From JALHNI01 sp044226365 (lineage in GTDB: Bacteria; Acidobacteriota; Terriglobia; Bryobacterales; Bryobacteraceae): DNA of 64,000 bases. Location: positions 33,372 through 97,371 of the forward strand of contig JBGAHE010000009.1 in the NCBI GenBank assembly GCA_044226365.1, given 5' to 3'. The notes under the pieces were generated by a model. The model saw only the letters and a program-made list of their open reading frames with translations, was not told where the DNA came from and ran no database searches. A program made the translations under genes and the position numbers. This document shows, piece by piece, positions 34,725 through 43,470 of the stretch (its first letter is position 1; each line of letters opens with the position of its first letter).

Positions 34725-36058
34725 GGTTTGGGCTTCTGCTGCTGACTCCCGCCCTGGTTTTGGCGCAGACCCCCAAGCGGCTGCACCCCACCGTCGAAAA
34801 GATCACGGCCGGAGTATCGGCGGACCGCATCGCCGCCACGCTGCAGAAGCTCGAAGCCTTCGGAACGCGCGACATCCATTCCGCTCAAATCCACGAAGCC
34901 ACGCGCTGGATCGAGTCCGAGTTTAAAGCGATGTCGCCGCGGCTCGAAGTCTCGCTCGATAAACACCTCGCCAAAAAGCGCGGCCGCATGATGCGCGACC
35001 TCGAGGTCACCAACGTCGTTGCCGTGTTGCGCGGCAAAACCCAGCCCGACGTCCAGGTGCTCATTACCGCCCATTACGACTCAGTCGTTCTGGTCCGTAA
35101 GCCGTCGGTGAACGGCGCCCCTCCCCCCATTGATCACGCCGCCTCCGCCGCCTCACCCCGGGCGCCCGGCGTCTCGGACGATGCCTCCGGCGTCGCCGCC
35201 GTCCTGGAGCTCGCTCGCGTCATGAGCCAGCACGAGTTTGACAAAACCGTCGTCTTCATCGCCTTCTCGGGCGAAGAATACGGCCTGCTGGGCGCGCTTG
35301 GCTACGCCGCCCATGCCAAGAAGACCGGGCAGAAGATCGAAGCCGTCCTCAACAACGACATCATCGGCAATGACGACAACGGCCAAGGACTCAAGCTCTC
35401 CAACGTCGTCCGCGTCTTCTCCGAAGACCCCATGGACTCGCCCTCCCGCGCGCTTGCCCGCTATGTCCGCGACCTGGGCGAGCGCTACCTGCCTGCGATG
35501 AAGGTGGACGCCGTCTTCCGCAACGACCGTTTCGGCCGCGGCGGCGATCACACCGCTTTCAACAACCATGGCTTCCCCGGCGTGCGCCTCACCACCGCCG
35601 CCGAAGACCTCAGGAAGCAGCACTCCGTCGACGACACCTTCGCCCACGCCTCGCCCGCCTACTGCGCGCAAGTGGCTCGCGTGAATGGTGCGGCGCTTGC
35701 CAGCCTCGCCCTCGCGCCCGCGCCCCCCATGGTCAGCCGCGACGTCACCCGCACCGAAGCCGAAAGCGGCTACACCACGCAGCCCAACCTCGCCCGCGGC
35801 AAGGACTCCGTCGACGCCGTCCTCAAATGGAAACTGGGCACGGAGCCCGATCTCGCCGGCTACAGCATCGTCGTTCGTTCCACCACCGCGCCCTTCTGGG
35901 AACGAGAAATCTGGGCCGGTAAGGTGACCGAGTTCACCCTCAAGGGCTTCTCCATCGACGACGCCGTCGTCGGGGTGAAGGCCATCGACGCCGACGGCAA
36001 CGAAAGTCTCGTCTCCGCCTACGTCCTGCCCCGCCGCAACTTCGCCGCGGTGAACTAG
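34721..36058 (+). CDS. Secreted M28-family metallopeptidase
   Basis: 445 residues with a signal peptide (MRFGLLLLTPALVLAQ). The zinc-peptidase core shows 'LITAHYDSV', 'GVSDDASGVAAVLELARV', 'VVFIAFSGEEYGLLGA' (catalytic Glu-Glu), 'NNDIIGND' and 'GRGGDHTAFNNHGFPGVRL' (His ligand). M28 members are aminopeptidases or glutamate-carboxypeptidase-like. A C-terminal ~100-residue beta domain follows the catalytic part ('VLKWKLGTEPDLAGYSIVVR', fibronectin-like). It is coupled to yqeY by ATGA. Confidence 0.9.
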   Translation: MRFGLLLLTPALVLAQTPKRLHPTVEKITAGVSADRIAATLQKLEAFGTRDIHSAQIHEATRWIESEFKAMSPRLEVSLDKHLAKKRGRMMRDLEVTNVVAVLRGKTQPDVQVLITAHYDSVVLVRKPSVNGAPPPIDHAASAASPRAPGVSDDASGVAAVLELARVMSQHEFDKTVVFIAFSGEEYGLLGALGYAAHAKKTGQKIEAVLNNDIIGNDDNGQGLKLSNVVRVFSEDPMDSPSRALARYVRDLGERYLPAMKVDAVFRNDRFGRGGDHTAFNNHGFPGVRLTTAAEDLRKQHSVDDTFAHASPAYCAQVARVNGAALASLALAPAPPMVSRDVTRTEAESGYTTQPNLARGKDSVDAVLKWKLGTEPDLAGYSIVVRSTTAPFWEREIWAGKVTEFTLKGFSIDDAVVGVKAIDADGNESLVSAYVLPRRNFAAVN

Positions 36059-36060
36059 CT

Positions 36061-36873
36061 TTAAGCGCTGGGAGGCGTCAGTTCCGTCTTCACTTCCGGC
36101 AGCGGGAAGCCGGCTGCGCCGAACGTCGACCGGATGGCGTCTTGGGTGTCGAAATAAACCTGCCAGTAGTGGTCGTTATGGCAATACGGCCGCACTGCCA
36201 GCACGCACCCGTAGGCACTATAAGTGAGGATCTTCAGATCCGGGGCGGGGGAGGCGCAAACATTGGGGATCGCGGCGATCTTCGGCGTCAGCTGTGCGAT
36301 GAAAGCCTGCGGATCGACCGCGTGCGAAACCGGCGCCGTGATGTCCACACGGCGAAACGGATTCGCGTTGAAGTTCATGATGTTGTCGGAAAAGATCTTG
36401 TTATTGCCCACGTAAGTGCGTACGTTGTCCGGCGTGTTGATCGTCGTCACAAACATCCCGATCTCGTCCACCGTCCCGGTCACCCCGCCCGCCGAAATAA
36501 AGTCCCGCACGCGGAACGGCTTCAGGAACACCAGCAACGCGCCCGCCGCAAAGTTCGAAAGCATCCCGCCCCAGGCCGCGCCGATCGCCAGTCCCAGGCC
36601 GGCGAGTAACCCCGCAAACGTCGTCGTTTCGATGCCGAAGAAACTCAGTAACCCGACGATCAGAATGACGTTCAGCACGATGCGGACCGTCGACTCCACG
36701 TAGCCGATAATTGTGCGGTCCACCTGCTGGCGGCTCAGGCCGTTCGCAATCAGGCGGATGCCGAGGTTGATCAGCCAGCGGCCGATCAGCCACATCGCGA
36801 GGGTCTTAAACAGAATGATGCTGGCGTCGACGATGCGCGGAATCAGCGACTGGATAAACACGTTGATGTCCAT
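36061..36873 (-). CDS. mscS: Small-conductance mechanosensitive channel
   Basis: 270 residues, close to E. coli MscS (286). Three N-terminal helices, then the pore-lining TM3 'GLAIGAAWGGMLSNFAAG' with its Gly/Ala ridge, then 'LLVFLKPFRVRDFISAGGVT' leading into the beta domain. It releases solutes on osmotic down-shock. It is 36 nt downstream of the SelA-fold gene and could share its transcript; its stop is 2 nt from the convergent peptidase stop. Confidence 0.93.
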   Translation of the reverse strand: MDINVFIQSLIPRIVDASIILFKTLAMWLIGRWLINLGIRLIANGLSRQQVDRTIIGYVESTVRIVLNVILIVGLLSFFGIETTTFAGLLAGLGLAIGAAWGGMLSNFAAGALLVFLKPFRVRDFISAGGVTGTVDEIGMFVTTINTPDNVRTYVGNNKIFSDNIMNFNANPFRRVDITAPVSHAVDPQAFIAQLTPKIAAIPNVCASPAPDLKILTYSAYGCVLAVRPYCHNDHYWQVYFDTQDAIRSTFGAAGFPLPEVKTELTPPSA

Positions 36874-36909
36874 GGGTGCTCCTTTCGAGGGCTCCCAGTA
36901 TAACTAACG

Positions 36910-38076
36910 CTAGCGCGCGAAGTCGCGCAATTTTTCCGCTAACACGCTCAAATCTCCGTCGCTCAGACAGGTCGGGTTGATCAGCAGCGCTCCGAGGTGT
37001 AACTCGGAGGGATCCACCACCACCGAAGGCGTGGCGTTTTGTAGCAACCGGCAAGCTTCGGTCGCACTGCGCGCGGCCGGCTGCACCACCAGTTTCGGCA
37101 CTAACCCTTCACGCACGCTACACCGGACGCCCTCGAGCTGTGCAGAAAGTTGTGCCAGCCGCGCCGCATAAATCGCCCGGCGTGTTTCTTCGCTCGTGCT
37201 GACAAACCGATCCAGTGCCACCAGCAGCCCCACGATCGTTTCTTTGCCGACCTTCGAGGACCGGCCAATGCCATGCGGCGGAATCCCCTTCAGCGCCGCC
37301 TTATCGATCAGCGTCGCCGGCGGTGCCCAATGCTCCCATTCCACATCCAGGTCCAGGTTCTGCAGAATCGCCGACATCACCAGGTCCCGCCGGCCGCACA
37401 GAATCCCCGACCCCTGCGGACCCCCAATCGCCTTGCCCCCGCTGAACGCCACCAGGTCCGCGCCCACCTCGATGAAGCGCCGTAAGTTGCTCGCCGGCGG
37501 CAGTTGTCCGGCCGCATCCACCAGCACCGGCACCCCGTGCCGATGCGCCACCTCAATCACCTCGGCCAGCGTCGGGCGCGCGTCCGCGTGCGCCACGTAG
37601 AGAATCGCCGCCGTCCGCTCGCCGATCGCGTCTTCGATCTCCCATGGCTCCGCATCGCGCACGCCAGCGCCCGCAAAGCGGTCCGGCAATCCCACTTCGA
37701 CGATCCGCACGCCGGCCGCCCGCACCGCATGGTCATAGAAGTTGCGCTGGCTGCGCACCATGATCACTTCGTTCGTCATGCCGCGTGTATCGGGTAGGCG
37801 CGCCATGCGCGCCGGGTCCAGCCCTGCGACGCACGCTGCTGTCCCCAGCAACAGCCCGGCCGCGGCCCCCGATGTCACGATGCCCGCCTCCGCCCCGGTT
37901 GCTTGCGCGATCGCCCGGCTCGCCGCCGCTTGCAGTTGCGCCATATCCACGCAGTAGGTGCCGGCCTCGGCCATCGCCGCGGAAACCTCCGGCGCCAGAA
38001 AGCCGCCCGAAACCCGGGTCGACGGTCCTTTGGCGTTGATGATGGTGGGGACGCCCAGCGTCTGGTAGATGTTCAT
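36910..38076 (-). CDS. SelA-fold PLP-dependent lyase/aminotransferase-like enzyme
   Basis: 388 residues from the Met at 38076, 5 nt after the permease stop; an upstream start at 38253 would run inside the permease. 'TIINAKGPSTRVSGG' and 'VTSGAAAGLLLGTA' match the SelA/DgaE family, with Schiff-base Lys215 in 'FSGGKAIGGPQGSGIL'. Members include selenocysteine synthase and D-glucosaminate-6-phosphate ammonia-lyase. The adjacent GntP permease argues for a role in amino-sugar acid or D-amino acid breakdown, not selenocysteine synthesis. No selB or tRNA-Sec is in the window. Confidence 0.82.
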   Translation of the reverse strand: MNIYQTLGVPTIINAKGPSTRVSGGFLAPEVSAAMAEAGTYCVDMAQLQAAASRAIAQATGAEAGIVTSGAAAGLLLGTAACVAGLDPARMARLPDTRGMTNEVIMVRSQRNFYDHAVRAAGVRIVEVGLPDRFAGAGVRDAEPWEIEDAIGERTAAILYVAHADARPTLAEVIEVAHRHGVPVLVDAAGQLPPASNLRRFIEVGADLVAFSGGKAIGGPQGSGILCGRRDLVMSAILQNLDLDVEWEHWAPPATLIDKAALKGIPPHGIGRSSKVGKETIVGLLVALDRFVSTSEETRRAIYAARLAQLSAQLEGVRCSVREGLVPKLVVQPAARSATEACRLLQNATPSVVVDPSELHLGALLINPTCLSDGDLSVLAEKLRDFAR

Positions 38077-38081
38077 CGCCC

Positions 38082-39407
38082 TTATGATCGCAAGGCTTGC
38101 CAGGCCATGATCAGCGTGATCCCCACCAGCGACGTAATCACCTTCATCGCCGTCCAACTGCGCAGCGTCTGCGGCACCGTCATGCCGAAGTATTCGTTCA
38201 CCACCCAGAAGCCCGAATCGTTGACATGCGAAAGAATCGTGCCGCCCGCGCACAACGCCAGCACGATCATCTCCGGCTCATAGCCCGCCAGACCCTTCAC
38301 CAGCGGCGCGACGATGCCCGCCGCCGTAATGATCGCCACTGTCGCCGAACCTTGCGCCACGCGCATCCCCGCCGCCACCAGATAAGCCACTAACAACGGC
38401 GAAATCGACGATGACGCCAGCAACGCTCCGGCATACGGACCCACCCCGCAGTCAATAATGATCTGCTTGAACGCGCCGCCGCCGCCCATGATCGCCAGCA
38501 GCGTCCCCACCGGCATCAACGAATCCGTCGCCATCTTGCCGATCGCGTCGCGGTTCAGCCCGCGGCGCGCGCCGAACAGGTACATCGCCAGCAACGCCGT
38601 CAGCAGCAGCGCTGTGAACGGATGCCCCAGAAACCCCAGTTGCTGACGGATCGGCAGCTTCAGCATTTCGGCGATCGATGCTGCGAAGATGAACGAAACT
38701 GGCATCAGCAACAACAGCATCACCACGCCCACCGACGGCGGATTCTCCACGCGGCTCGCCTCGCGTCCCGCCACATCCGGTACCGGCACAAAGATTCGCG
38801 AAGCAATCCAGCGCCCGTAAAGGATGCCGCCGGCGATCGCCATGGGCAACGCCAGCACTGCGCTGTACAGGATCGTCCGGCCCAGGTCCGCTCCCAGCAG
38901 CGACGCCGCCGCGGAAGGCGCCGGATGCGGCGGCACCATCGCATGGGTCACCGTCAGCGCCGCCGTCAGCGGCAGTCCGTAGAACAACAGCGTCTTCCTC
39001 GACTCACGCGCCAAACTCCACGCCACCGGCACCAGGATGATGAACCCGACCTCGAAGAAAATCGGCAAGCCCACCAGAAACGCCGCCGTCAGCACCGCCC
39101 ACTGCGCGTTCTCGCGCCCGAACTTCGCCAGCAGCCATTCCGCCAGCACGCGTCCGCCGCCCGAATGTTCCAAGAATCGCCCGATCATCGCGCCCAGTGC
39201 CACCACGATCGCGATAAAGCCCAGCGCATCGCCAAACCCCGTCTGGATCGATTGCAGCACCTTGCCCGGCGGCATACCGCTCGCCAGCCCCAGCGCCATC
39301 GAACTGATGATCAGCGCGAGAAACGCATGCAGCCGCGCCCCCAGAATCAGAAACAGCAGCAGGGCGATGGCGCCCAGGGTCAGGGTCAGCAAAACGGCGT
39401 TGGGCAC
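38082..39407 (-). CDS. GntP-family gluconate/organic acid permease
   Basis: 441 residues using the GTG at 39407, which fits the ~440-450 of the family. A longer frame to 39539 would overlap the divergent PIG-L gene. Twelve or so hydrophobic segments; signatures 'GFGDALGFIAIVVALGAMIG', 'GLPIFFEVGFIILVPVAWSL' and 'HAMVPPHPAPSAAASLLGAD' are GntP-type. It imports gluconate or a related hydroxy acid by H+ symport and precedes the PLP enzyme by 5 nt. Confidence 0.9.
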   Translation of the reverse strand: MPNAVLLTLTLGAIALLLFLILGARLHAFLALIISSMALGLASGMPPGKVLQSIQTGFGDALGFIAIVVALGAMIGRFLEHSGGGRVLAEWLLAKFGRENAQWAVLTAAFLVGLPIFFEVGFIILVPVAWSLARESRKTLLFYGLPLTAALTVTHAMVPPHPAPSAAASLLGADLGRTILYSAVLALPMAIAGGILYGRWIASRIFVPVPDVAGREASRVENPPSVGVVMLLLLMPVSFIFAASIAEMLKLPIRQQLGFLGHPFTALLLTALLAMYLFGARRGLNRDAIGKMATDSLMPVGTLLAIMGGGGAFKQIIIDCGVGPYAGALLASSSISPLLVAYLVAAGMRVAQGSATVAIITAAGIVAPLVKGLAGYEPEMIVLALCAGGTILSHVNDSGFWVVNEYFGMTVPQTLRSWTAMKVITSLVGITLIMAWQALRS

Positions 39408-39450
39408 TTGATCCGCAATTTTAGCAACGGCGGCGGGACATACTATTGGG

Positions 39451-40416
39451 ATGCAGCGACGTGACTTCTTCGGCTTTTCAGCAAGCATGATGCAGGCGGT
39501 GCCGGATCCGGTGGACCGCGAGTACGAATCGGGCGGCACCGGCGGCCTCTCTTACCAGGCCCGCACCGTGGTCGAGCGCGCCCGTCCCGGCAAGCCCCAT
39601 CAAGGCAAGGTGCTCGCCGCCATCCAACCCCATTGCGACGACATCCCCATCTTCGCGGGCGGCACCGTCCTCAAGCTGATCGACGAAGGCTACACCGGCT
39701 ACCTCATCACCGTCTCGAATGACTCGATGGCCGGCGAAGGCTCTTCCATCGGCGACATCGTCCTCAAGAACGAGCAGGACACCAAGCAGGTCGCCGCGCG
39801 CCTCGGCTGCAAGGACGCCTTCTTCCTCAACTATCCGAATCACTGCATGGACGCCTGGCCCATGGTCGAGATTCGGGCGCGCCTCATCTTCCTGTTCCGC
39901 CTGCTTAAAGTGGATACGGTCCTTGTCTACGACCCCTCCGCCCTCTACGAGCGCAACCCCGACCACTACGTCACCGCGAAAGCCGTTGAGTCTGCCTTCT
40001 GGATGGCCGGCAGTCCCTGGGACTATCCCGAACACTTCCGCGCCGGCCTGACCGCTCACGCTCCGCAGGACGCTTACTACTTCGCCCGCGGCCCGCAGAT
40101 CGTCAATCGTGCCGTCGACATCGGCCCCTATATTGACCGCAAAGTGGAAGCCAATCTGGCCAACGTCACCCAAGGCCCCGCCGGCCATCTCGGCGCCCAA
40201 TTGCGCGCCAAGCTCGCGGCTCAAGGGAAGCGTCTCCCGCTCTTGGGCAACGACGATGCCACTGCCAATCGCCATTACACGAAGGTCTTTGCGCTCTCGC
40301 GCGATCGCGTGCGGGCTCGCGCCTACGGCCTGCGTTACGTCGAGCTATTTCACTATCAGGCGCGCGATGAGAGTCCCATCGACGACTACGTGGCGCGTCA
40401 CGCCGTGCCCTTATAA
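39451..40416 (+). CDS. PIG-L-type deacetylase
   Basis: 321 residues. The zinc-site motif is 'AAIQPHCDDIPIFAGGT' (usual PHPDD has Cys in place of Pro), followed by the second half 'LYERNPDHYVTAKAVESAFW', where the His of HxxT/HY binds zinc. PIG-L enzymes remove N-acetyl groups from sugars. The N-terminus 'MQRRDFFGFSASMMQA' looks like a degenerate Tat/Sec leader. The 3' end overlaps the convergent AstE-like gene by 19 nt. Confidence 0.87.
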   Translation: MQRRDFFGFSASMMQAVPDPVDREYESGGTGGLSYQARTVVERARPGKPHQGKVLAAIQPHCDDIPIFAGGTVLKLIDEGYTGYLITVSNDSMAGEGSSIGDIVLKNEQDTKQVAARLGCKDAFFLNYPNHCMDAWPMVEIRARLIFLFRLLKVDTVLVYDPSALYERNPDHYVTAKAVESAFWMAGSPWDYPEHFRAGLTAHAPQDAYYFARGPQIVNRAVDIGPYIDRKVEANLANVTQGPAGHLGAQLRAKLAAQGKRLPLLGNDDATANRHYTKVFALSRDRVRARAYGLRYVELFHYQARDESPIDDYVARHAVPL

Positions 40417-41441
40417 TCGAGCTCGCTCCAGTCGACGTTTTGGGCCACCACGAACAGCGTCTGCCCTTTGATCGGCCGCGCGCTCAAGTGCATCATCATG
40501 ATGTAGCCGGCGCGCGGCGCCACAATGTCGAGCGCCGGGGCCGAGTGGTCCGCAAAGTCATGCAGCCGCCCGATCAACTCTCCCTGCGCCACCGCCTGCC
40601 CCGGCTCGGCCAACGGCTCCCAGACACCGTCGCGCGGCGTCGGCACATAGGCGTCCAGATGCGGCGCGGCGATCAGCCGCGTCGCCGGCGACCCTTCTGG
40701 CCGGAGCTTCGTGATCGCCCCGTCCAGCAGCCCATAGTGACGCAGCACGTTCTTCGTACCTTCGTAAGCATGCCGCACGCCCATCCGGTCCGTGGACGCC
40801 CCCGCGCCGAACTCGCTGCCGATCGTGATCTTGCCCTCGCCCTCGGCTTCATCGGTCAGCAGGCCATGATGCATTTGGCTCGAATAAATCATCACGAATC
40901 CCGTATCGAACAACCGCGACACCAGCGCCGTCTCGGCCTGCTGCGCGGGATCCGGAATCGGATGAAACGACGTACAGTGCGGGAATGCGCCTTCCATTCC
41001 TCCCGAGTGAATATCGATCACCACACGCCCTAGCGGAAAGATGCGCGTCTTCACAAAATGCGCAATGCGCGAAGAGATCGTGCCGCGCGGATTGCCGGGG
41101 AAGGCGCGGTTCATGTTCACTCCATCAAGCGGCGATGTCCGCGAGTTCGCTACGCAGGCGCTCTCACTCAGCCGCGGCATCAGCACCACGCGCCCCGTCA
41201 TCTCCTCCGCGTCCAGATCGGTGGCCAGTCGCTTCACGCCCACCTGACCTTCGTATTCATTCCCGTGCGTACCACCGAAACAAATGATGCCGTTCGCGTT
41301 CGCCCCGCGGCGGCCGTTGATCACCGTCAACGGGATGAGGGAGAAACCCCACGTCCCGTCCAGTGACAGGGCGATCTGGTAGTGATGTTTGCCGGGGCGG
41401 TCGAAGTCGATGTCGTCGTAGCGATAGATCAGTTCAGGCAT
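40398..41441 (-). CDS. Succinylglutamate desuccinylase/aspartoacylase-family deacylase
   Basis: 347 residues. Zinc ligands in 'CFGGTHGNEYEGQVGVKR' (HxxE) and 'VVIDIHSGGMEG' (second His), with 'NRAFPGNPRGTISSRIA' as the substrate Arg/Asn region. The C-terminal domain has 'APRAGYIMMMHLSARPIKGQ', the barrel typical of this M14-like group. Members remove acyl groups from N-acyl amino acids or from N-acetyl-diaminobutyrate (DoeB). It is the last gene behind folE and overlaps it by one base, but a direct pterin role is not evident. Confidence 0.88.
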   Translation of the reverse strand: MPELIYRYDDIDFDRPGKHHYQIALSLDGTWGFSLIPLTVINGRRGANANGIICFGGTHGNEYEGQVGVKRLATDLDAEEMTGRVVLMPRLSESACVANSRTSPLDGVNMNRAFPGNPRGTISSRIAHFVKTRIFPLGRVVIDIHSGGMEGAFPHCTSFHPIPDPAQQAETALVSRLFDTGFVMIYSSQMHHGLLTDEAEGEGKITIGSEFGAGASTDRMGVRHAYEGTKNVLRHYGLLDGAITKLRPEGSPATRLIAAPHLDAYVPTPRDGVWEPLAEPGQAVAQGELIGRLHDFADHSAPALDIVAPRAGYIMMMHLSARPIKGQTLFVVAQNVDWSELDYKGTA

Positions 41442-42064
41442 TAAAAGTCCGAGCGCATGCGCAGCAGGCTCAGGAACTCATCACGGGTCGACTTGCTGTT
41501 GCGGAACTCGCCCAACATCGCGCTCGTCGTGGTGCTGGAGCACTGCTTTTCCACGCCACGCATCATCATACAGAAGTGCTTGCCCTCCGCGATCACGCCT
41601 ACGCCTCGCGCCTGCAATACCTCTTGCAGCGTCTCGGCGATCTGGTGGGTCATGCGCTCCTGCACCTGCAGCCGGCGCGCGAACATGTCCACAATCCGCG
41701 GGATCTTGCTCAAGCCGATAATCTTCTTATCCGGCAGATACGCCACATGCACGCGACCGTTGAAGGGGAGCATGTGATGCTCGCATAGGCTGAAGTATTC
41801 GATGTCGCGCACGATCACCATCTCGTCTACTTCGGCTTCGAACAACGCGTCGTTGACGATCTTGTTCAGGTTCTCATGATAGCCCCGCGTCAGATAGCGC
41901 ATCGCTTGCGCCGCCCGGTTCGGCGTCTTGATCAGCCCTTCGCGCGTGGCATCCTCCCCCAGTTCATCCAGGATCCCGTGGACATGCAAAGCGATCGGGT
42001 CGGCTGCTTCCGGCGGGGGCGGAGCGCCGTTCAAACCATTCTTCTTCGTGGGACTCAAGCTCAT
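41441..42064 (-). CDS. folE: GTP cyclohydrolase I
   Basis: 207 residues. The zinc-site residues are Cys94 and His97 in 'YFSLCEHHMLPF' and Cys165 in 'KHFCMMMRGVEKQ'. Each is 16 positions below the E. coli number, as expected from a simple offset. It makes 7,8-dihydroneopterin triphosphate from GTP, the entry to folate, queuosine and tetrahydrobiopterin. It overlaps the PTPS gene upstream by 4 nt, so the three pterin genes form one transcript. Confidence 0.96.
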   Translation of the reverse strand: MSLSPTKKNGLNGAPPPPEAADPIALHVHGILDELGEDATREGLIKTPNRAAQAMRYLTRGYHENLNKIVNDALFEAEVDEMVIVRDIEYFSLCEHHMLPFNGRVHVAYLPDKKIIGLSKIPRIVDMFARRLQVQERMTHQIAETLQEVLQARGVGVIAEGKHFCMMMRGVEKQCSSTTTSAMLGEFRNSKSTRDEFLSLLRMRSDF

Positions 42065-42477
42065 GCAGTTTCCTTACTGACTTCGAAAATGTTGTTGCGC
42101 GTCTCCCAGATGCGTACCCGTTCCAGGACGGGCAGCGCTGGGGGCCAGCTTTGCGAGAGCCGAGTGTGGATGGCGCGCGAAACGACCTCGGTTGTCGGAA
42201 CCAGGCCCGCCAACTCTTCCACCTGCACATTCAGATTCCGGTGATCGTAACGGGAGACAATTTCTTGCTGGACGAAGCCGTCGAGCACCGGCACATCCAC
42301 CACGCGGCCCGTCACCGCATCCACCGGTCCCCGCACCGTCACTTCCAGCACATAATTATGCCCGTGGCCATAGGGGTTGTTGCACTTCCCATAGATGCGA
42401 TCGTTCTCCGCCTCATCGAACTCCGGCGAATGCAGCCGATGCGAAGCGGCAAAGCGATAGCGCCGCGTCAGTTTCAT
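42061..42477 (-). CDS. 6-pyruvoyl-tetrahydropterin synthase family protein, Cys-containing copy
   Basis: 138 residues, aligned end to end with the next gene. Zn-binding His13, His38 and His40 and the catalytic-type Cys32 are present in 'GKCNNPYGHGHNY'. The C-x5-HGH spacing is that of the animal-like PTPS type; bacterial QueD has C-x3-HGH. It could make 6-pyruvoyl-tetrahydropterin or 6-carboxy-tetrahydropterin from the FolE product. Overlaps of 4 nt on both sides show tight coupling. Confidence 0.9.
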   Translation of the reverse strand: MKLTRRYRFAASHRLHSPEFDEAENDRIYGKCNNPYGHGHNYVLEVTVRGPVDAVTGRVVDVPVLDGFVQQEIVSRYDHRNLNVQVEELAGLVPTTEVVSRAIHTRLSQSWPPALPVLERVRIWETRNNIFEVSKETA

Positions 42478-42890
42478 ACGGCCTCCCCAGCGTACTCCAC
42501 GTAGAGATCATCGGTCTCGTACAACCGCACCAGATCGAGCTTGCCGTTCGCGCCGGTGAAGTGCGGCGCCAGCCGCCGCCAGATATCCACCGCGATGTTC
42601 TCCGCCGTCGGCACAATGCGGTCAAACGGCGGCACTTCGAAGTTCAGGTGACGGTGGTCATAGGGCGTCACCACCTCGCGCGTCAGAATCTCCTTCACTT
42701 CTTTCAAATCCACGATCATGCCGGTCACCGGATCCGGCTCGCCCGCAATCGTCACTTCCAGCACATAGTTATGCCCATGCCCGTGCGGGTTGGCGGCCTC
42801 GCCGAATAGCGCGCGATTTTCCTCTAGCGTCCGCCCCGGAACGGCACAAACGTGCGAAGAAGAGAACTCGATGCGCCGTGTAATTTTCAT
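42474..42890 (-). CDS. 6-pyruvoyl-tetrahydropterin synthase paralogue lacking the usual cysteine
   Basis: 138 residues, first gene of the pterin operon. It keeps the zinc histidines (His13, His38, His40), but the position of the catalytic Cys is Ala32, preceded by Glu31 ('GEAANPHGHGHNY'). A cysteine occurs instead at residue 15 (SHVC). Paralogues in which Glu takes over from Cys can make 6-hydroxymethyl-dihydropterin and replace dihydroneopterin aldolase (PTPS-III, established in the literature). Here Glu is shifted by one, so that role is only a possibility. Confidence 0.88.
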   Translation of the reverse strand: MKITRRIEFSSSHVCAVPGRTLEENRALFGEAANPHGHGHNYVLEVTIAGEPDPVTGMIVDLKEVKEILTREVVTPYDHRHLNFEVPPFDRIVPTAENIAVDIWRRLAPHFTGANGKLDLVRLYETDDLYVEYAGEAV

Positions 42891-42946
42891 AGCCTTCTAT
42901 AAGATGCCGGAACGGGGGCGAGCGATACCGTAAAATAACAGTGACC

Positions 42947-43468
42947 ATGAAACGAGACCTGCGTCCGCCCTTGGCCCTCATCCTTATCCTATTGACTGGG
43001 CTTGGCTTTGTGATCTACGACACGCTGCGGGAAAAGGTGACGCAGGTGGGCGACACCGCCCCCGATTTCGAGGTCACCACCGAAGGCGGCAAGAAAATGA
43101 CGCGCTCGGACTTCGGCGGCAAAATCCTGATGCTGAACTTCTGGGCCACCTGGTGCCCGCCCTGCATCGAAGAGACTCCCCGCTTGAATGCCCTCCAGGA
43201 AGAACTTGCCAAGGACGGCGTGGTCGTCCTCGGCATCAGTGTCGACAAGAACGAAAAGCCCTACAAGAAATTCATCGAACGCATGCGCGTCAAGTTTGCC
43301 ACCTCGCGCGATGCCGAAGCCCGCATCAGCGCCCGCTACGGCACCTTCAAGTTCCCCGAGACCTACATCATCAACGCCGAAGGCAAGGTCCTCGCGAAGT
43401 ACGAAGGCGAACCCTCCAGCACTTGGCTTGATCCCAAGGTGATCGAGCAGATTCGGGCGATGCGCTAA
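42947..43468 (+). CDS. TlpA/ResA-type thiol-disulfide oxidoreductase
   Basis: 173 residues from the ATG at 42947 (a GTG lies two codons upstream). One N-terminal membrane anchor (~9-23), then a thioredoxin fold with WCPPC in 'NFWATWCPPCIEETPRL' and the cis-Pro in 'TFKFPETYIINAEG'. It would act on the periplasmic side, for example reducing apocytochrome or CuA cysteines. Its stop is 2 nt before the glcD-like gene. Confidence 0.9.
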   Translation: MKRDLRPPLALILILLTGLGFVIYDTLREKVTQVGDTAPDFEVTTEGGKKMTRSDFGGKILMLNFWATWCPPCIEETPRLNALQEELAKDGVVVLGISVDKNEKPYKKFIERMRVKFATSRDAEARISARYGTFKFPETYIINAEGKVLAKYEGEPSSTWLDPKVIEQIRAMR

Positions 43469-43470
43469 CG

